Source of the DNA: an uncultured Pelagibacteraceae bacterium
GTDB lineage: Bacteria > Pseudomonadota > Alphaproteobacteria > Pelagibacterales > Pelagibacteraceae
Direction: 5' to 3'
Length of the DNA stretch: 64,000 bases
Assembly (NCBI GenBank): GCA_902599665.1
Contig: CACKGK010000006.1
Span: 17,999-81,998 of the forward strand
How positions within the stretch are numbered: the stretch's first letter is position 1; each line of letters starts with the position of its first letter. The translations under genes were made by a program, and so were the position numbers. Positions 42,292-56,478 of the stretch are shown here, piece by piece. The notes beneath the pieces were generated by a model. That model was not told the DNA's origin. It made no database searches and worked only from the letters and a program-made list of their open reading frames with translations.

Positions 42292-43685
42292 AAAATTTTT
42301 TAAAAATTTTATCAATATTGATATTTTCAATAAATCATTTTACAATTTCTAAAGCTCAGGAAATTCCATCATCATTTGCAGATTTAGCAGAAAGATTAAT
42401 GCCATCAGTTGTAAATATTTCAACAACTACAACTGTTACAACTAGATCAAACCCTTTACCATTTGAATTTCCACCAGGTTCACCATTCGAAGATATGTTT
42501 GGTTCTCCTCAACAAAGACAAACAAGCGCACTAGGATCAGGATTTATAATCAGTGAAGATGGAATTGTAATAACAAATAATCATGTTATTCAAGGAGCTT
42601 CAGATGTATTTGTTAGAGTAAACGGAGATCAAGATTTTAAAGCTGAAGTTCTTGGTGCTGACGCAGGTATGGATGTCGCAGTGTTAAAAATAGAGTCTGA
42701 CGAAAAATTTGAGCCAGTAAAATTTGGTAACTCAGATAAAGCCAGAATTGGGGATTGGGTTATTGCAATAGGTAATCCATTTGGTCTTGGAGGCACAGTA
42801 ACAGCGGGAATAATTTCAGCTAGAAATAGAAGTATTGGGTTATCAAGATATGAAGATTATATTCAAACTGATGCTTCAATAAACCAAGGAAATTCAGGAG
42901 GACCATTATTTAATATGAATGGAGATGTGATTGGAATAAATACAGCTATACTTGGACAGTCTGGATCAATTGGAATAGGATTTGCTATCCCATCTAATAG
43001 TGCACAAAAAGTTATTGATCAATTAATTGAATTTGGAGAAACAAAAAGAGGATGGCTTGGTGTTAGAATTCAAGTAGTAGATCAAGGAATAGCGGATGCA
43101 GAGAAGCTAGACAAACCTAGAGGTGCTCTTGTTGCTAGTGTTGCTGATAATAGTCCATCAGATAAAGGAGGAATTAAACCTGGTGATATAATTTTAGAGT
43201 TTGATGGAAAACCAATTAATGAAATGAAAGAACTACCTAAAATTGTTGCTGAAACTGATGTTGGAAAAAAAGTTATAGTAAAAGTTTGGAGAAATAAAAG
43301 AGAAATTACAAAAGAAATAATTCTTGGAAGGTTGGAAACATCCGAGGACTTTAAAGCAAAAAAACCTGCGGTTGAAAAACCAAAGGTGAAAAGAATAGAG
43401 GGTCTTAAAATCGATGTTCGAATACTAAGTAAAGATGATATTGAGGCTAGAAACCTTCCAAAGAATACAAGTGGAGTGGTAATTACAAAAATAGATAAAG
43501 ATAGTCCAATTAATTATTTGCAAGTAAATAATGTTATTGTTGAGGCAAATAGAAAAAAAATTAATACGATAGGTGATCTTGATAATGTGGTAAAATTAAA
43601 ATTAAGAGGTGATGAAAATAACCTACTAATTGCAATATATAATAACCAAAATCAAAGAACATATGTTGGGGTTAAATTAAAATAA
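42288..43685 (+). CDS. Do/DegP/DegQ family periplasmic serine protease
   Basis: Signal peptide, GSGFIISEDGIVITNNHVI, DASINQGNSGGPLFNMNG catalytic Ser, two PDZ domains; ATG at 42288 overlaps DUF2065 stop. Confidence 0.96.
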   Translation: MKNFLKILSILIFSINHFTISKAQEIPSSFADLAERLMPSVVNISTTTTVTTRSNPLPFEFPPGSPFEDMFGSPQQRQTSALGSGFIISEDGIVITNNHVIQGASDVFVRVNGDQDFKAEVLGADAGMDVAVLKIESDEKFEPVKFGNSDKARIGDWVIAIGNPFGLGGTVTAGIISARNRSIGLSRYEDYIQTDASINQGNSGGPLFNMNGDVIGINTAILGQSGSIGIGFAIPSNSAQKVIDQLIEFGETKRGWLGVRIQVVDQGIADAEKLDKPRGALVASVADNSPSDKGGIKPGDIILEFDGKPINEMKELPKIVAETDVGKKVIVKVWRNKREITKEIILGRLETSEDFKAKKPAVEKPKVKRIEGLKIDVRILSKDDIEARNLPKNTSGVVITKIDKDSPINYLQVNNVIVEANRKKINTIGDLDNVVKLKLRGDENNLLIAIYNNQNQRTYVGVKLK

Positions 43686-43689
43686 CCAA

Positions 43690-44598
43690 ATGGACCTAAA
43701 GTCCAAAATAATATTAATTTCAGGTCCCACAGCATCAGGTAAATCTAAACTTGCATTAAAAATAGCTAAAAAATTAAATGGAGAAATTATCAATGCAGAT
43801 AGTATGCAGGTTTATAAAGAATTAAATATATTAACTGCAAGACCTTCTAAAATTGATTTAAAAAAAATAGAACATCATTTATATGGTTTTAGAACTGTTA
43901 AAAAAGAATTTTCATCTGGTGAATGGTTAAAATTAGCAAAAAAAAATATAAAAAAAATTAGAGATAAAAATAAAATACCAGTTTTAGTTGGTGGTACCGG
44001 TCTTTATTTCAAAGCATTGACCAATGGATTAGTTAAAATTCCAAAAATACCAACTCCTATTCGTAATCAAGTAAGACTAATGCAAAATAGATTAGGTCAA
44101 AAAAAGTTCTATTTAGACCTTTTGAAATATGATCCGTCAGTAAAAAATAGAATTGATCCAACCGATGTTCAAAGGTCAATAAGAGCTTTTGAAGTTATTT
44201 CTTTTACAAAAAAATCAATCTTTGAATGGTATAAGAAAACAAAATCATCCTTTAAAAAAGATCAATTTGTAAAAATTTATGTTGACTATCCCAAAGATGA
44301 GCTAATTAATAAAATTTCCAAAAGAGTAGATCAAATGATTAAAAATGGAGCTATTGAGGAGGTTAAGGATTTTTATAAGCTTAATTTGAAGAGTGATAGC
44401 AATATCTTTAAGGTTATAGGGATAAGAGAGATAAAAGATTTTATTGATAAGAAAACTTCTATAAATGATTTAAAACAAAATATTGTTATAAAAACTAGAC
44501 AATACGCCAAAAGACAGAGGACTTGGTCTAGAGGCCAGATGAATGATTGGCAAAAATTTGATGCCCAAACTCTATCAAAATTTATAAATAAATTATAA
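43690..44598 (+). CDS. miaA: tRNA dimethylallyltransferase
   Basis: LISGPTASGKSKLALKIAKKLNGEIINADSMQVYKELNILTARPS. Confidence 0.96.
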   Translation: MDLKSKIILISGPTASGKSKLALKIAKKLNGEIINADSMQVYKELNILTARPSKIDLKKIEHHLYGFRTVKKEFSSGEWLKLAKKNIKKIRDKNKIPVLVGGTGLYFKALTNGLVKIPKIPTPIRNQVRLMQNRLGQKKFYLDLLKYDPSVKNRIDPTDVQRSIRAFEVISFTKKSIFEWYKKTKSSFKKDQFVKIYVDYPKDELINKISKRVDQMIKNGAIEEVKDFYKLNLKSDSNIFKVIGIREIKDFIDKKTSINDLKQNIVIKTRQYAKRQRTWSRGQMNDWQKFDAQTLSKFINKL

Positions 44599-44615
44599 TT
44601 TATCCTCACAATAAC

Positions 44616-44645
44616 TTGACCAATGAGTACAACTTCAGCTAGATT
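44616..44645 (+). promoter_or_regulatory. Putative promoter of ilvB operon
   Basis: TTGACC (44616-44621), 18-nt spacer, TAGATT (44640-44645); predicted start at about the ilvB ATG (44652). Confidence 0.4.
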
Positions 44646-44651
44646 GTCTGG

Positions 44652-46418
44652 ATGCCAAAATTATATTCAGGAGCTGAGATAGTATTTAAATGTTTAAAGG
44701 ATCAAAATGTTAGTCACATTTTTGGTTATCCTGGTGGAGCAGTTCTTCCAATTTATGATGAATTAAAAAATTTTAATTCTGTAAAACATATTTTAGTAAG
44801 GCATGAACAAGGTGCAGGGCACGCTGCTGAAGGTTATGCAAGATCAACTGGAAAACCAGGTGTATTATTAGTTACCTCAGGTCCTGGTGCAACAAATGCT
44901 GTTACTGCCTTAACGGATGCATATATGGACTCAGTCCCATTAGTTTGTATAACTGGACAAGTTCCAACACACTTAATTGGTACAGATGCATTTCAAGAAT
45001 GTGATACAACAGGGATTACTAGACCTTGTACTAAACATAACTGGTTAGTAAAAGATGTTAATGATTTAGCTGAAATAATGCATAAAGCTTTTGAAGTAGC
45101 AACAACAGGTAGACCAGGACCAGTTTTAGTTGATATACCTAAAGATATTCAATTTCAAAAAGCAAAATATAAAACTTATACAAAAGCTAAAAAATTAAAT
45201 GGCAAATCCCATGATAATTTTTCACAGAAAAATATTGATGACCTAATTGAATTAATAAGTAAATCGAAAAGACCAATTTTTTATACTGGAGGTGGAGTAA
45301 TAAATTCAGGAACAAAAGCAAGTGAGCTATTAAGAGAACTTGTATATGCAACAGGCTTTCCAATAACCTCTACTTTACAAGGTCTGGGTTGTTTCCCTGC
45401 TGATGATAATCAATTTTTAGGAATGTTAGGTATGCATGGCACCTATGAAGCAAACAACGCTATGTATAGTTGTGACTTAATGATAAACGTTGGTGCAAGG
45501 TTTGACGATAGAATTACTGGTAAAATTGACGAGTTCTCTCCAAAATCAAAAAAAGTTCATATTGATATAGATCCATCATCTATAAATAAAAATGTAAAAG
45601 TAGATCTTGCAATTGTTGGAGACATTAAATCGGTTTTAACTACAACACTAAAAACTTTTAAAAAATCAAAAAAAAATTTTTTTAAATCAAATAAATATCA
45701 AATATCTAATTGGTGGAAACAAATTCAAAAGTGGAGATCTATAAGATCATTAGATTATATTGGAAGTGAAGAGACAATAAAACCACAGTATGCAATCGAA
45801 AGGTTGTACGAGCTAACTAAAGATAAAGACACATATATTACAACTGAAGTAGGTCAACATCAAATGTGGGCTGCTCAACACTATAAGTTCAATAAACCAA
45901 ATAGATGGATGACTTCTGGAGGTCTTGGTACAATGGGGTATGGTTTACCCGCAGCTGTTGGAGTTCAGATTGCACATCCTAAAAAATTAGTTATTGATAT
46001 TGCTGGAGAAGCTTCTGTTTTAATGACTATGCAAGAAATGTCTACAGCAGTGCAATACAATTTACCCATAAAAATATTTATTTTAAATAATGAATATATG
46101 GGAATGGTAAGGCAGTGGCAGGAATTGCTTCATGATAAAAATTATTCTGAAAGTTACACTGCTGCATTGCCAGATTTTGTTAAAATGGCTGAAGCTTATG
46201 GTTGTGTCGGCATAAGAGCTAAAACACCCGAAGAATTAGATGATAAGATCATTGAAATGTTAAACACAGATCGACCAGTTATATTTGATTGCCTTGTAGA
46301 TAAACAAGAAAACTGTTTTCCAATGATACCTTCTGGAAAGCCTCATAATCAAATGTTACTTGGTCCTAAAGACCAAAAAGAAAAAAAGATCACTGGAAAG
46401 GGTAGAATACTCCTTTAA
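44652..46418 (+). CDS. ilvB: Acetolactate synthase large subunit
   Basis: FGYPGGAVLPIYDEL, RHEQGAGHAAEGYARSTGKPGV, TSGGLGTMGYGLPAAVG. Confidence 0.97.
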   Translation: MPKLYSGAEIVFKCLKDQNVSHIFGYPGGAVLPIYDELKNFNSVKHILVRHEQGAGHAAEGYARSTGKPGVLLVTSGPGATNAVTALTDAYMDSVPLVCITGQVPTHLIGTDAFQECDTTGITRPCTKHNWLVKDVNDLAEIMHKAFEVATTGRPGPVLVDIPKDIQFQKAKYKTYTKAKKLNGKSHDNFSQKNIDDLIELISKSKRPIFYTGGGVINSGTKASELLRELVYATGFPITSTLQGLGCFPADDNQFLGMLGMHGTYEANNAMYSCDLMINVGARFDDRITGKIDEFSPKSKKVHIDIDPSSINKNVKVDLAIVGDIKSVLTTTLKTFKKSKKNFFKSNKYQISNWWKQIQKWRSIRSLDYIGSEETIKPQYAIERLYELTKDKDTYITTEVGQHQMWAAQHYKFNKPNRWMTSGGLGTMGYGLPAAVGVQIAHPKKLVIDIAGEASVLMTMQEMSTAVQYNLPIKIFILNNEYMGMVRQWQELLHDKNYSESYTAALPDFVKMAEAYGCVGIRAKTPEELDDKIIEMLNTDRPVIFDCLVDKQENCFPMIPSGKPHNQMLLGPKDQKEKKITGKGRILL

Positions 46419-46966
46419 TGGCTAACTCAAAATCAGCATATAGTTTTGCAGGAAAAAAACAGAAGCCTGATACTCATATTATAGTTGTGTGGGTAGATAA
46501 TGAAGCTGGAGTTTTAGCTCGAGTAGTTGGTTTATTTTCTGGAAGAGGCTACAACATAGAATCTCTTGCAGTAGCTGAGGTTGATCAGAAGCAAAATATA
46601 TCAAGAATAACAATTGTGACTACGGGTACACCACAAGTAGTAGACCAGATTAAACTTCAATTAAAAAAATTAGTTCCAGTCCATAAAGTAGCAGATTTTA
46701 AGAGAGAAGATAAAAATGTTATTTTTAAAGAAATGGCATTGTTTAAGTTTGTCGCAAACAATGGTAAATTAAATAAAGCTTTTGAAGCTTGTAAAAATTT
46801 TAACCCTGTAATATTAGATAAAACAAATAAATCAAAAGTTATACAAATTACAGCTTTAAGAAGAGAAATAGATAGTATGTCAAAAAATTTAAAAAAATTT
46901 GGTTTAGTGAGTGTTTCAAGAACAGGTGCAGTCGCTATGACAAGAGGATCAGAAATATTTAAATAA
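46418..46966 (+). CDS. ilvH: Acetolactate synthase small subunit
   Basis: ACT domain: VWVDNEAGVLARVVGLFSGRGYNIESLAVAE. Confidence 0.96.
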   Translation: MANSKSAYSFAGKKQKPDTHIIVVWVDNEAGVLARVVGLFSGRGYNIESLAVAEVDQKQNISRITIVTTGTPQVVDQIKLQLKKLVPVHKVADFKREDKNVIFKEMALFKFVANNGKLNKAFEACKNFNPVILDKTNKSKVIQITALRREIDSMSKNLKKFGLVSVSRTGAVAMTRGSEIFK

Positions 46967-46978
46967 ATTAAAAATTAA

Positions 46979-48013
<1,035 letters not shown>

Positions 48014-48054
48014 ATAAATTATTATATTATTTATTCTGAAATAGCCATTTTATT

Positions 48055-48082
48055 TTGCAATCTGAGCGTGAGCATGTATGAT
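48055..48082 (+). promoter_or_regulatory. Putative sigma-70 promoter of leuA
   Basis: TTGCAA (48055-48060), 16-nt spacer, TATGAT (48077-48082), 21 nt upstream of the leuA ATG (48104). Confidence 0.45.
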
Positions 48083-48103
48083 ACATTTGCTTAAATTAAT
48101 TAA

Positions 48104-50726
<2,623 letters not shown>

Positions 50727-50731
50727 TTAAA

Positions 50732-51574
50732 ATGTCTAGAGAAATGGGCAGAGATGATTTTGTTATATCTGCTCGTTCTGTTTTTTTAAAAAAGAGAAAT
50801 AGACAAAAATTCTCACTGTTAACTTTAATTATTACCTCTATAATAATACTTTCTTTAGAGTACTTTAAATCTGGCCCAATAAATCAAGCAAGATTAATTA
50901 CAAAAGACATAATTATAAAGTCATCGTATGTTGCTTCAATTCCTTTTAAATCAATTACGAAGACTTATTACTCTTTTATAGATCATCTTAATATGTACGA
51001 TGAATATGAAAAACTCAAAATCGAGCAGAAAAAAAATAAAAGTTTAATTCTTGAAAGCAATTTTTTTAAAGAAGAAAATCAAAGATTAAAAAAATTAATA
51101 GATGAAAAAAATCTTTACAAAGAAGATTTCCATATCACTAAAGTTTTATTAGATCAAAAAAGTCCTTATCTAAGATCCATGCTAATCAATAAAGGATTTA
51201 AGCATGGAATTAAATTGGGTGCTGCGGTTAGAAGTAATTCATATTTTATTGGTAAGGTTGTAGATAGCAACTATCTTACTTCAAGAATATTACTTATAAG
51301 TGATTTGAATAGTAAAATTCCTGTTATTATTGAACCCGGGGCTGTCAGCGCAATTTTATCTGGAACTGGTGATAATAAGTTAGGAAAAATTGAATATTTA
51401 CCGGAAAATAATAATATAAAAGATGGAAATGTGGTTTATACGTCTGGAGCAGACGGAATAATTTCTTCAGGCATACCTGTTGGAAAAATAGTTATTGATA
51501 ATGACCATGCAAAAGTGAAATACTTTTCAGATTTTACACAAATTGAATTTGTGAAGGTTTATTACAAAAAGTGA
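50732..51574 (+). CDS. mreC: Rod shape-determining protein MreC
   Basis: N-terminal TM, coiled coil, C-terminal MreC beta domain; follows mreB. Confidence 0.93.
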   Translation: MSREMGRDDFVISARSVFLKKRNRQKFSLLTLIITSIIILSLEYFKSGPINQARLITKDIIIKSSYVASIPFKSITKTYYSFIDHLNMYDEYEKLKIEQKKNKSLILESNFFKEENQRLKKLIDEKNLYKEDFHITKVLLDQKSPYLRSMLINKGFKHGIKLGAAVRSNSYFIGKVVDSNYLTSRILLISDLNSKIPVIIEPGAVSAILSGTGDNKLGKIEYLPENNNIKDGNVVYTSGADGIISSGIPVGKIVIDNDHAKVKYFSDFTQIEFVKVYYKK

Positions 51575-52095
51575 GCATACCAAATAAATTTTATTCAAGT
51601 ATACTCTCAATATTTCCTCTTCTTATTTTAATTGTTTCTATTTTATTGAGCTCAAAATATAATTTTACATATAGTGGCCATAATCTAAGTTTTAATATTA
51701 GTTACCTTTTGATTTTTTATTGGAGTTTAAAAAAACCAAATTATTTAGGCTTAGGTTTCATTTTTTTAGCGGGTATATTAAATGATGTAATTCAAGATAA
51801 TCCTTTAGGTATTTCTTCAATTGAGTATTTGTCTCTTTGTATAATTACTGGTTTTGCAAGATCTAGAATAATATTACAAAATTTATTTTATGATTGGGTA
51901 TTTTTTTTAATTTCAATTTTAATTGCAGGATCAATTAATTATATTATACTAGTTTATATATTTAATGTTCCAATCATATATAACAGCTTGTTATTAGGAT
52001 TATTTGCTACATTTCTTTTATATCCTTTACTTGCCAAAATATTAAGTTGGATTGATAATATTGTTCAATTGAGTGGCAATGATAAAAAGAAATAA
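51571..52095 (+). CDS. mreD: Rod shape-determining protein MreD (GTG start)
   Basis: Multi-TM protein between mreC and PBP2 gene; overlaps both. Confidence 0.85.
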   Translation: MSIPNKFYSSILSIFPLLILIVSILLSSKYNFTYSGHNLSFNISYLLIFYWSLKKPNYLGLGFIFLAGILNDVIQDNPLGISSIEYLSLCIITGFARSRIILQNLFYDWVFFLISILIAGSINYIILVYIFNVPIIYNSLLLGLFATFLLYPLLAKILSWIDNIVQLSGNDKKK

Positions 52096-54022
52096 TAATT
52101 TAGATAAAAATAAGACTATTAATCGAAGACTTTTCATTTTAGGAACAGCAAAAGCTGGTTTGTTAGGATTAATAACCTCAAGATTATATAACCTTCAAAT
52201 ATCTGAAAAAAAAAAATATGAGTTATTATCTGATAAAAATAGATTTAGAGAGTGGAAAACGCCACCTAAAAGAGGTGTAATTACAGACTTTTACAATAAT
52301 GTAATTGCTGACAACAAAAGAGTTTATCAGGTTCATCTTTCTTTAGATGAAACAAAAGATTTTAATAACTCTATATTTAAATTAAAAAATATAATTAATT
52401 TAAGTGATGATGAATTAAGTAAAATTTACGAAAAAAAACAGAAAATTAAGCCTTGGGATACTATCGTAGTCTCTGAAAATTTATCTTGGGAAAAATTCTC
52501 AAAATTAAATCTTTATTTACATGAAATAGAGGGGGCGAAACCAGTTTTATCCACTTCCAGGTATTATCCTTATTCAAATGATTTAGTTCACATTGTTGGA
52601 TATGTGGGTGATGCTAGCCCAGATGACATAATAAAGAATGAAAAGATTGAGAAAAATTTTGTTCCAGGTTTGAAAGTTGGAAAAATAGGAATAGAAAATT
52701 CAACAGATCAAATATTAATTGGAAATTATGGTATCAAAAGATATGAGGTAAACTCGTCAGGAAAAAAAATTAGAGAAATCAGTTATAAAAAAGAAACTCA
52801 AGGAGAAAATCTTAGAACAACAATTGATTTAGAGGCACAAAAACTCGCACAAAAACTTCTTGAAAATAAAGCTGGATCCATTTGTGCTATGGATATTTAT
52901 AGTGGCGAAATAATAGCAATGGCATCTTCGCCTACCTATGATCCAAATAAATTTACATACGGTATAAATAAAAAAGATTGGAATGAGATTAAAAATAATA
53001 AATTAAGACCACTAGTTAACAAGTCAATAGCAGGTTTATACTCGCCAGGTTCTACTATAAAACCACTAGTAGCTCTTGCTGCTTTAGAATACGGAATTAT
53101 AAATCCTAACCTCAAAATCAAATGCAAAGGTCATGATCATCCCTATGAATTATATGGTCAGAAATATCATTGCTGGAAAAAAAATGGTCACGGCATAATG
53201 AGCTTAAGAAATGCTATAAAGCAATCGTGTGACATTTATTTTTATGAAGTAGCAAGATTACTTGGAGTAGATAGGTTATCGATTATCGCCAAAAGATACG
53301 GTTTAGGCTCAAAAGTACTAGAAAATATCTTTTCTGAAGAAAAAAAGGGTCTCGTTCCATCTACTAAATGGAAAAAACAAGTTTTAGAGCAATCTTGGTA
53401 TCTTGGTGAGACTGTTATCACAGGAATTGGACAAGGATATATACAAACAACTCCTCTACAACTTTGCTTGATGACTGCTCAGCTAGCAAATGGTGGATTT
53501 AAAATTAAACCAAATATAATTTATAATAGCAATTTTAATTATGAAGAAATTTTATCAAAAATCGAGTCTGAGAAAAATAAACCCTCAAAAGCAAATATAT
53601 TAAAAGATAAAAATATAAATCTTTACGAAAAATTATATAAAAATCCAAAAAATATCAAAATTGTTCTTGATGCAATGTATGGATCAACAAATGAACAATT
53701 TGGTACATCATATAGATCAAGACATGTAGATAAAAAATATAGGTATGCTGGAAAGACAGGTACCTCGCAAGTAAGAAGAATCACTGATGAGGACAGAGAA
53801 CTAGATTTAGATACATCTGAAATTGAATATAAAAATAGAGACCATGCATTGTTTGTAGCATTTGCTCCTTATGACAAGCCAAAATACGCCATAAGTGTTT
53901 TGGTTGAACATGGTGGGTCTGGTAGTAAAGCAGCAGCACCTCTAGCAAATAAATTGATTAAAAAAATTATAGATAGAGATAAAGATAGAGAAATAAAAAG
54001 GAAAGAACTAAAAATTATATAA
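52079..54022 (+). CDS. mrdA: Penicillin-binding protein 2
   Basis: PKRGVITDFYNNVIADN, GLYSPGSTIKPLVALAALE (SxxK), KQSCDIYFYEVA, YAGKTGTSQV (KTG). Confidence 0.96.
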   Translation: MIKRNNNLDKNKTINRRLFILGTAKAGLLGLITSRLYNLQISEKKKYELLSDKNRFREWKTPPKRGVITDFYNNVIADNKRVYQVHLSLDETKDFNNSIFKLKNIINLSDDELSKIYEKKQKIKPWDTIVVSENLSWEKFSKLNLYLHEIEGAKPVLSTSRYYPYSNDLVHIVGYVGDASPDDIIKNEKIEKNFVPGLKVGKIGIENSTDQILIGNYGIKRYEVNSSGKKIREISYKKETQGENLRTTIDLEAQKLAQKLLENKAGSICAMDIYSGEIIAMASSPTYDPNKFTYGINKKDWNEIKNNKLRPLVNKSIAGLYSPGSTIKPLVALAALEYGIINPNLKIKCKGHDHPYELYGQKYHCWKKNGHGIMSLRNAIKQSCDIYFYEVARLLGVDRLSIIAKRYGLGSKVLENIFSEEKKGLVPSTKWKKQVLEQSWYLGETVITGIGQGYIQTTPLQLCLMTAQLANGGFKIKPNIIYNSNFNYEEILSKIESEKNKPSKANILKDKNINLYEKLYKNPKNIKIVLDAMYGSTNEQFGTSYRSRHVDKKYRYAGKTGTSQVRRITDEDRELDLDTSEIEYKNRDHALFVAFAPYDKPKYAISVLVEHGGSGSKAAAPLANKLIKKIIDRDKDREIKRKELKII

Positions 54023-55146
54023 TGATCTACTCAACTTTAAATTCAAATTATTCTTTTGTTGATAAATTAAAATCTGTAGATTATTTTTTAATTTTTTTAG
54101 TTTTATTAATTGGAGCTATTAGCGTTTTTTCAATTCATTCAACAGAAAGTGGAGATTTTTCGTTTTATACAAAAAATCATTTAATAAGATTAATTGCATT
54201 TTTCTCGTTATTCTTGGCCTTGTCATTTGTAAGAGTTTCAACTTGGTATAGACATGCCTATATATTTTATTTATTTGGTCTTTTACTTTTGTTATTAGTT
54301 ATTTTTTTTGGAATTTCAGCCTCTGGTTCTAAGCGTTGGATCAACTTATTTGTATTCAATCTTCAACCATCTGAACTTATGAAAATTGCAGTTATTGTTT
54401 GCTTTGCTAGATATTATCATAGGATACAAAGTACAGATATCGAAAGTTATAAATATCTGCTGCAACCAATAATACTTTTATTGATACCTTGTTATTTAGT
54501 AATCACTCAACCAGATTTAGGAACTGCTATTTTAATAGCAGGTAGTGGAATAGCTATAATTTGGTTAGCGGGTTTAAACATAAAATATTTTATTTATTCT
54601 GGTCTCTTGCTTCTTGTATCTTTACCATTTATTATTTCAATTTTAAAACCATACCAAAAATCAAGAATTTTAACTTTTTTTAATCCTGAAAGAGATCCTT
54701 TAGGTGCAGGTTATCAAATTATTCAGTCTAAAATAGCTATTGGTTCTGGCGGTATGCATGGAAAGGGTTTCTTACAAGGTACTCAGAGTTATCTGGAGTT
54801 TTTGCCAGAAAAACATACAGATTTTATATTTACTCTCTTCTCAGAGGAATTTGGATTTATAGGTTCAATATTACTGATATTTTTATATGCATTGTTGATT
54901 TATAGGATTATCAAAATAGGATTTTCTTGCAGGAGTTTTTTTGCAAAACTATATTGCTTTGGTTTTTCAACAGCTCTTTTCTTATATGTATTTGTGAATA
55001 TAGCTATGGTTGTAGGATTATTGCCAATTGTAGGAGCTCCATTACCAATTATGTCTTATGGAGGCTCATCAATGCTTTCTATTATGATCGGCTTAAGTAT
55101 TGTGATGAGCTGTAAAATTTATAGCCAGGAAATAATATCAAATTGA
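54022..55146 (+). CDS. rodA: Rod shape-determining protein RodA (SEDS family)
   Basis: FNLQPSELMKIAVIV, TQPDLGTAILIAGSG, FLPEKHTDFIFTLFSEEFGFIGS, LPIMSYGGSSMLSIMIGL. Confidence 0.96.
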   Translation: MIYSTLNSNYSFVDKLKSVDYFLIFLVLLIGAISVFSIHSTESGDFSFYTKNHLIRLIAFFSLFLALSFVRVSTWYRHAYIFYLFGLLLLLLVIFFGISASGSKRWINLFVFNLQPSELMKIAVIVCFARYYHRIQSTDIESYKYLLQPIILLLIPCYLVITQPDLGTAILIAGSGIAIIWLAGLNIKYFIYSGLLLLVSLPFIISILKPYQKSRILTFFNPERDPLGAGYQIIQSKIAIGSGGMHGKGFLQGTQSYLEFLPEKHTDFIFTLFSEEFGFIGSILLIFLYALLIYRIIKIGFSCRSFFAKLYCFGFSTALFLYVFVNIAMVVGLLPIVGAPLPIMSYGGSSMLSIMIGLSIVMSCKIYSQEIISN

Positions 55147-55160
55147 ACTTATTGCCTATC

Positions 55161-55203
55161 TTGATATCAGCCGCGATCAAATATCATATATAATTTCGAT
55201 CAA
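55161..55203 (+). promoter_or_regulatory. Candidate promoter/operator for the 55223-62998 operon
   Basis: TATAAT at 55189-55194 flanked by two CGATCAA direct repeats (55174-55180 and 55197-55203), plus TGATATCA palindrome at 55162-55169. No well-spaced -35 box. Confidence 0.35.
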
Positions 55204-55222
55204 CTCCATCTATATTTAATTA

Positions 55223-56464
55223 ATGTCTGATAAAAAATTTAAAATTGGTATTGTTGGTGCAGGCATTCAAGGAGTATGTAATGCTCTTTTTCTTCAAAAA
55301 AAAGGATATCAGGTAATACTTTTTGACAGGGATGAGCCTGGTAATGCTGCATCTTATGGGAATGCAGGACATTTCTCACCTTATGCATCAGTCCCATTAA
55401 ACAGACCAGACATTTTATCTGATGTGCCGGCAATGTTGATGAGTTCGCGAGGACCCCTTGCTTTAAAATGGAATTATGTACCAAAAATCATTCCATGGTT
55501 TTCGAGATTCATGGTTAACTGCACAAAAGATAAAATGATGCATACTGCAAAATATATGCATCAAATTCTAGACCAATCATTAATTGCATACGATGAATTA
55601 TTTGACGAAATAGATTTAGAGGGTTTGGTAGAGAGTAATGGGATACTTTATATTTGGAATGAAAAAAATTTAAAAAGCAGAGAGCTAGAAATTAAAATTA
55701 GAGATGAATTAGGTGTTAAACAAAAAGTTGTAAATAAGAAGGAAATACATGATCTAGAACCAAACCTAAAACCTATTTACTCTGGTGGAGTATTCTATGA
55801 TTATGCAAGGCATGCAAGAAATCCAAAAAAAATTCTAGTAAAATTATTTGAAAATTTTGTAAAAAAAGGTGGAAAATTTCTTAAACTAAATATTCAAGAT
55901 GTTAATTTTGATGAAGGTAAACCAGTATTAAGATCTGAAACACAAAGGTTTGTATTTGATAAATTAGTAATAGCCTGTGGGGCTTTCTCCAAAAGACTTA
56001 CTGACAAATTACATGAAAAAATTCCTTTAGATACAGAAAGAGGGTATCATGTTCATTTCAAAGACTTAGATCATTTAATTTCAAGACCAGTCGTGAACTC
56101 AAACAGAGGCTTTGGAATGTCTCCAATGGATCAAGGTTTAAGAGTGGTGGGAACTGTTGAATTTGGTGGTTTAGAAAATGCGCTATCTAAAAATAGAATA
56201 AAAAATTTAATTTTAAATGCTAAAGAAATGCTTGATGGTTTACCTGAACATAAAGATGAATGGCTAGGTTTTAGGCCAACTTTACCAGACTTTTTACCAG
56301 TGATTGGACCATCAAAAAATTATGAAAATGTATACTATTCATTTGGTCATCACCATTTAGGATGGACTTTAGGTGCAATATCTGGAAAAATAGTTTCAGG
56401 GATGATTGCAAATGAAAATACTAATATGGATTTAAAACCATATAGTTCAGTCAGATTTGCATAG
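55223..56464 (+). CDS. DadA-like FAD-dependent amino-acid oxidoreductase
   Basis: KIGIVGAGIQGVCNALFLQKKGYQVILFDRDEPGNAASYGNAGHFSPYASVPL (DAO/DadA family N-terminus); C-terminal YYSFGHHHLGWTLGAISGKIVSGMI. Confidence 0.88.
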   Translation: MSDKKFKIGIVGAGIQGVCNALFLQKKGYQVILFDRDEPGNAASYGNAGHFSPYASVPLNRPDILSDVPAMLMSSRGPLALKWNYVPKIIPWFSRFMVNCTKDKMMHTAKYMHQILDQSLIAYDELFDEIDLEGLVESNGILYIWNEKNLKSRELEIKIRDELGVKQKVVNKKEIHDLEPNLKPIYSGGVFYDYARHARNPKKILVKLFENFVKKGGKFLKLNIQDVNFDEGKPVLRSETQRFVFDKLVIACGAFSKRLTDKLHEKIPLDTERGYHVHFKDLDHLISRPVVNSNRGFGMSPMDQGLRVVGTVEFGGLENALSKNRIKNLILNAKEMLDGLPEHKDEWLGFRPTLPDFLPVIGPSKNYENVYYSFGHHHLGWTLGAISGKIVSGMIANENTNMDLKPYSSVRFA

Positions 56465-56478
56465 TAAAGTTATATAGT

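Noticed and set aside
48014-48103. Possible riboswitch or leader-peptide attenuator upstream of leuA
   Set aside because: The only 90-nt gap lacks a leucine-rich ORF, stable hairpins or a terminator; a simple promoter explains it better.
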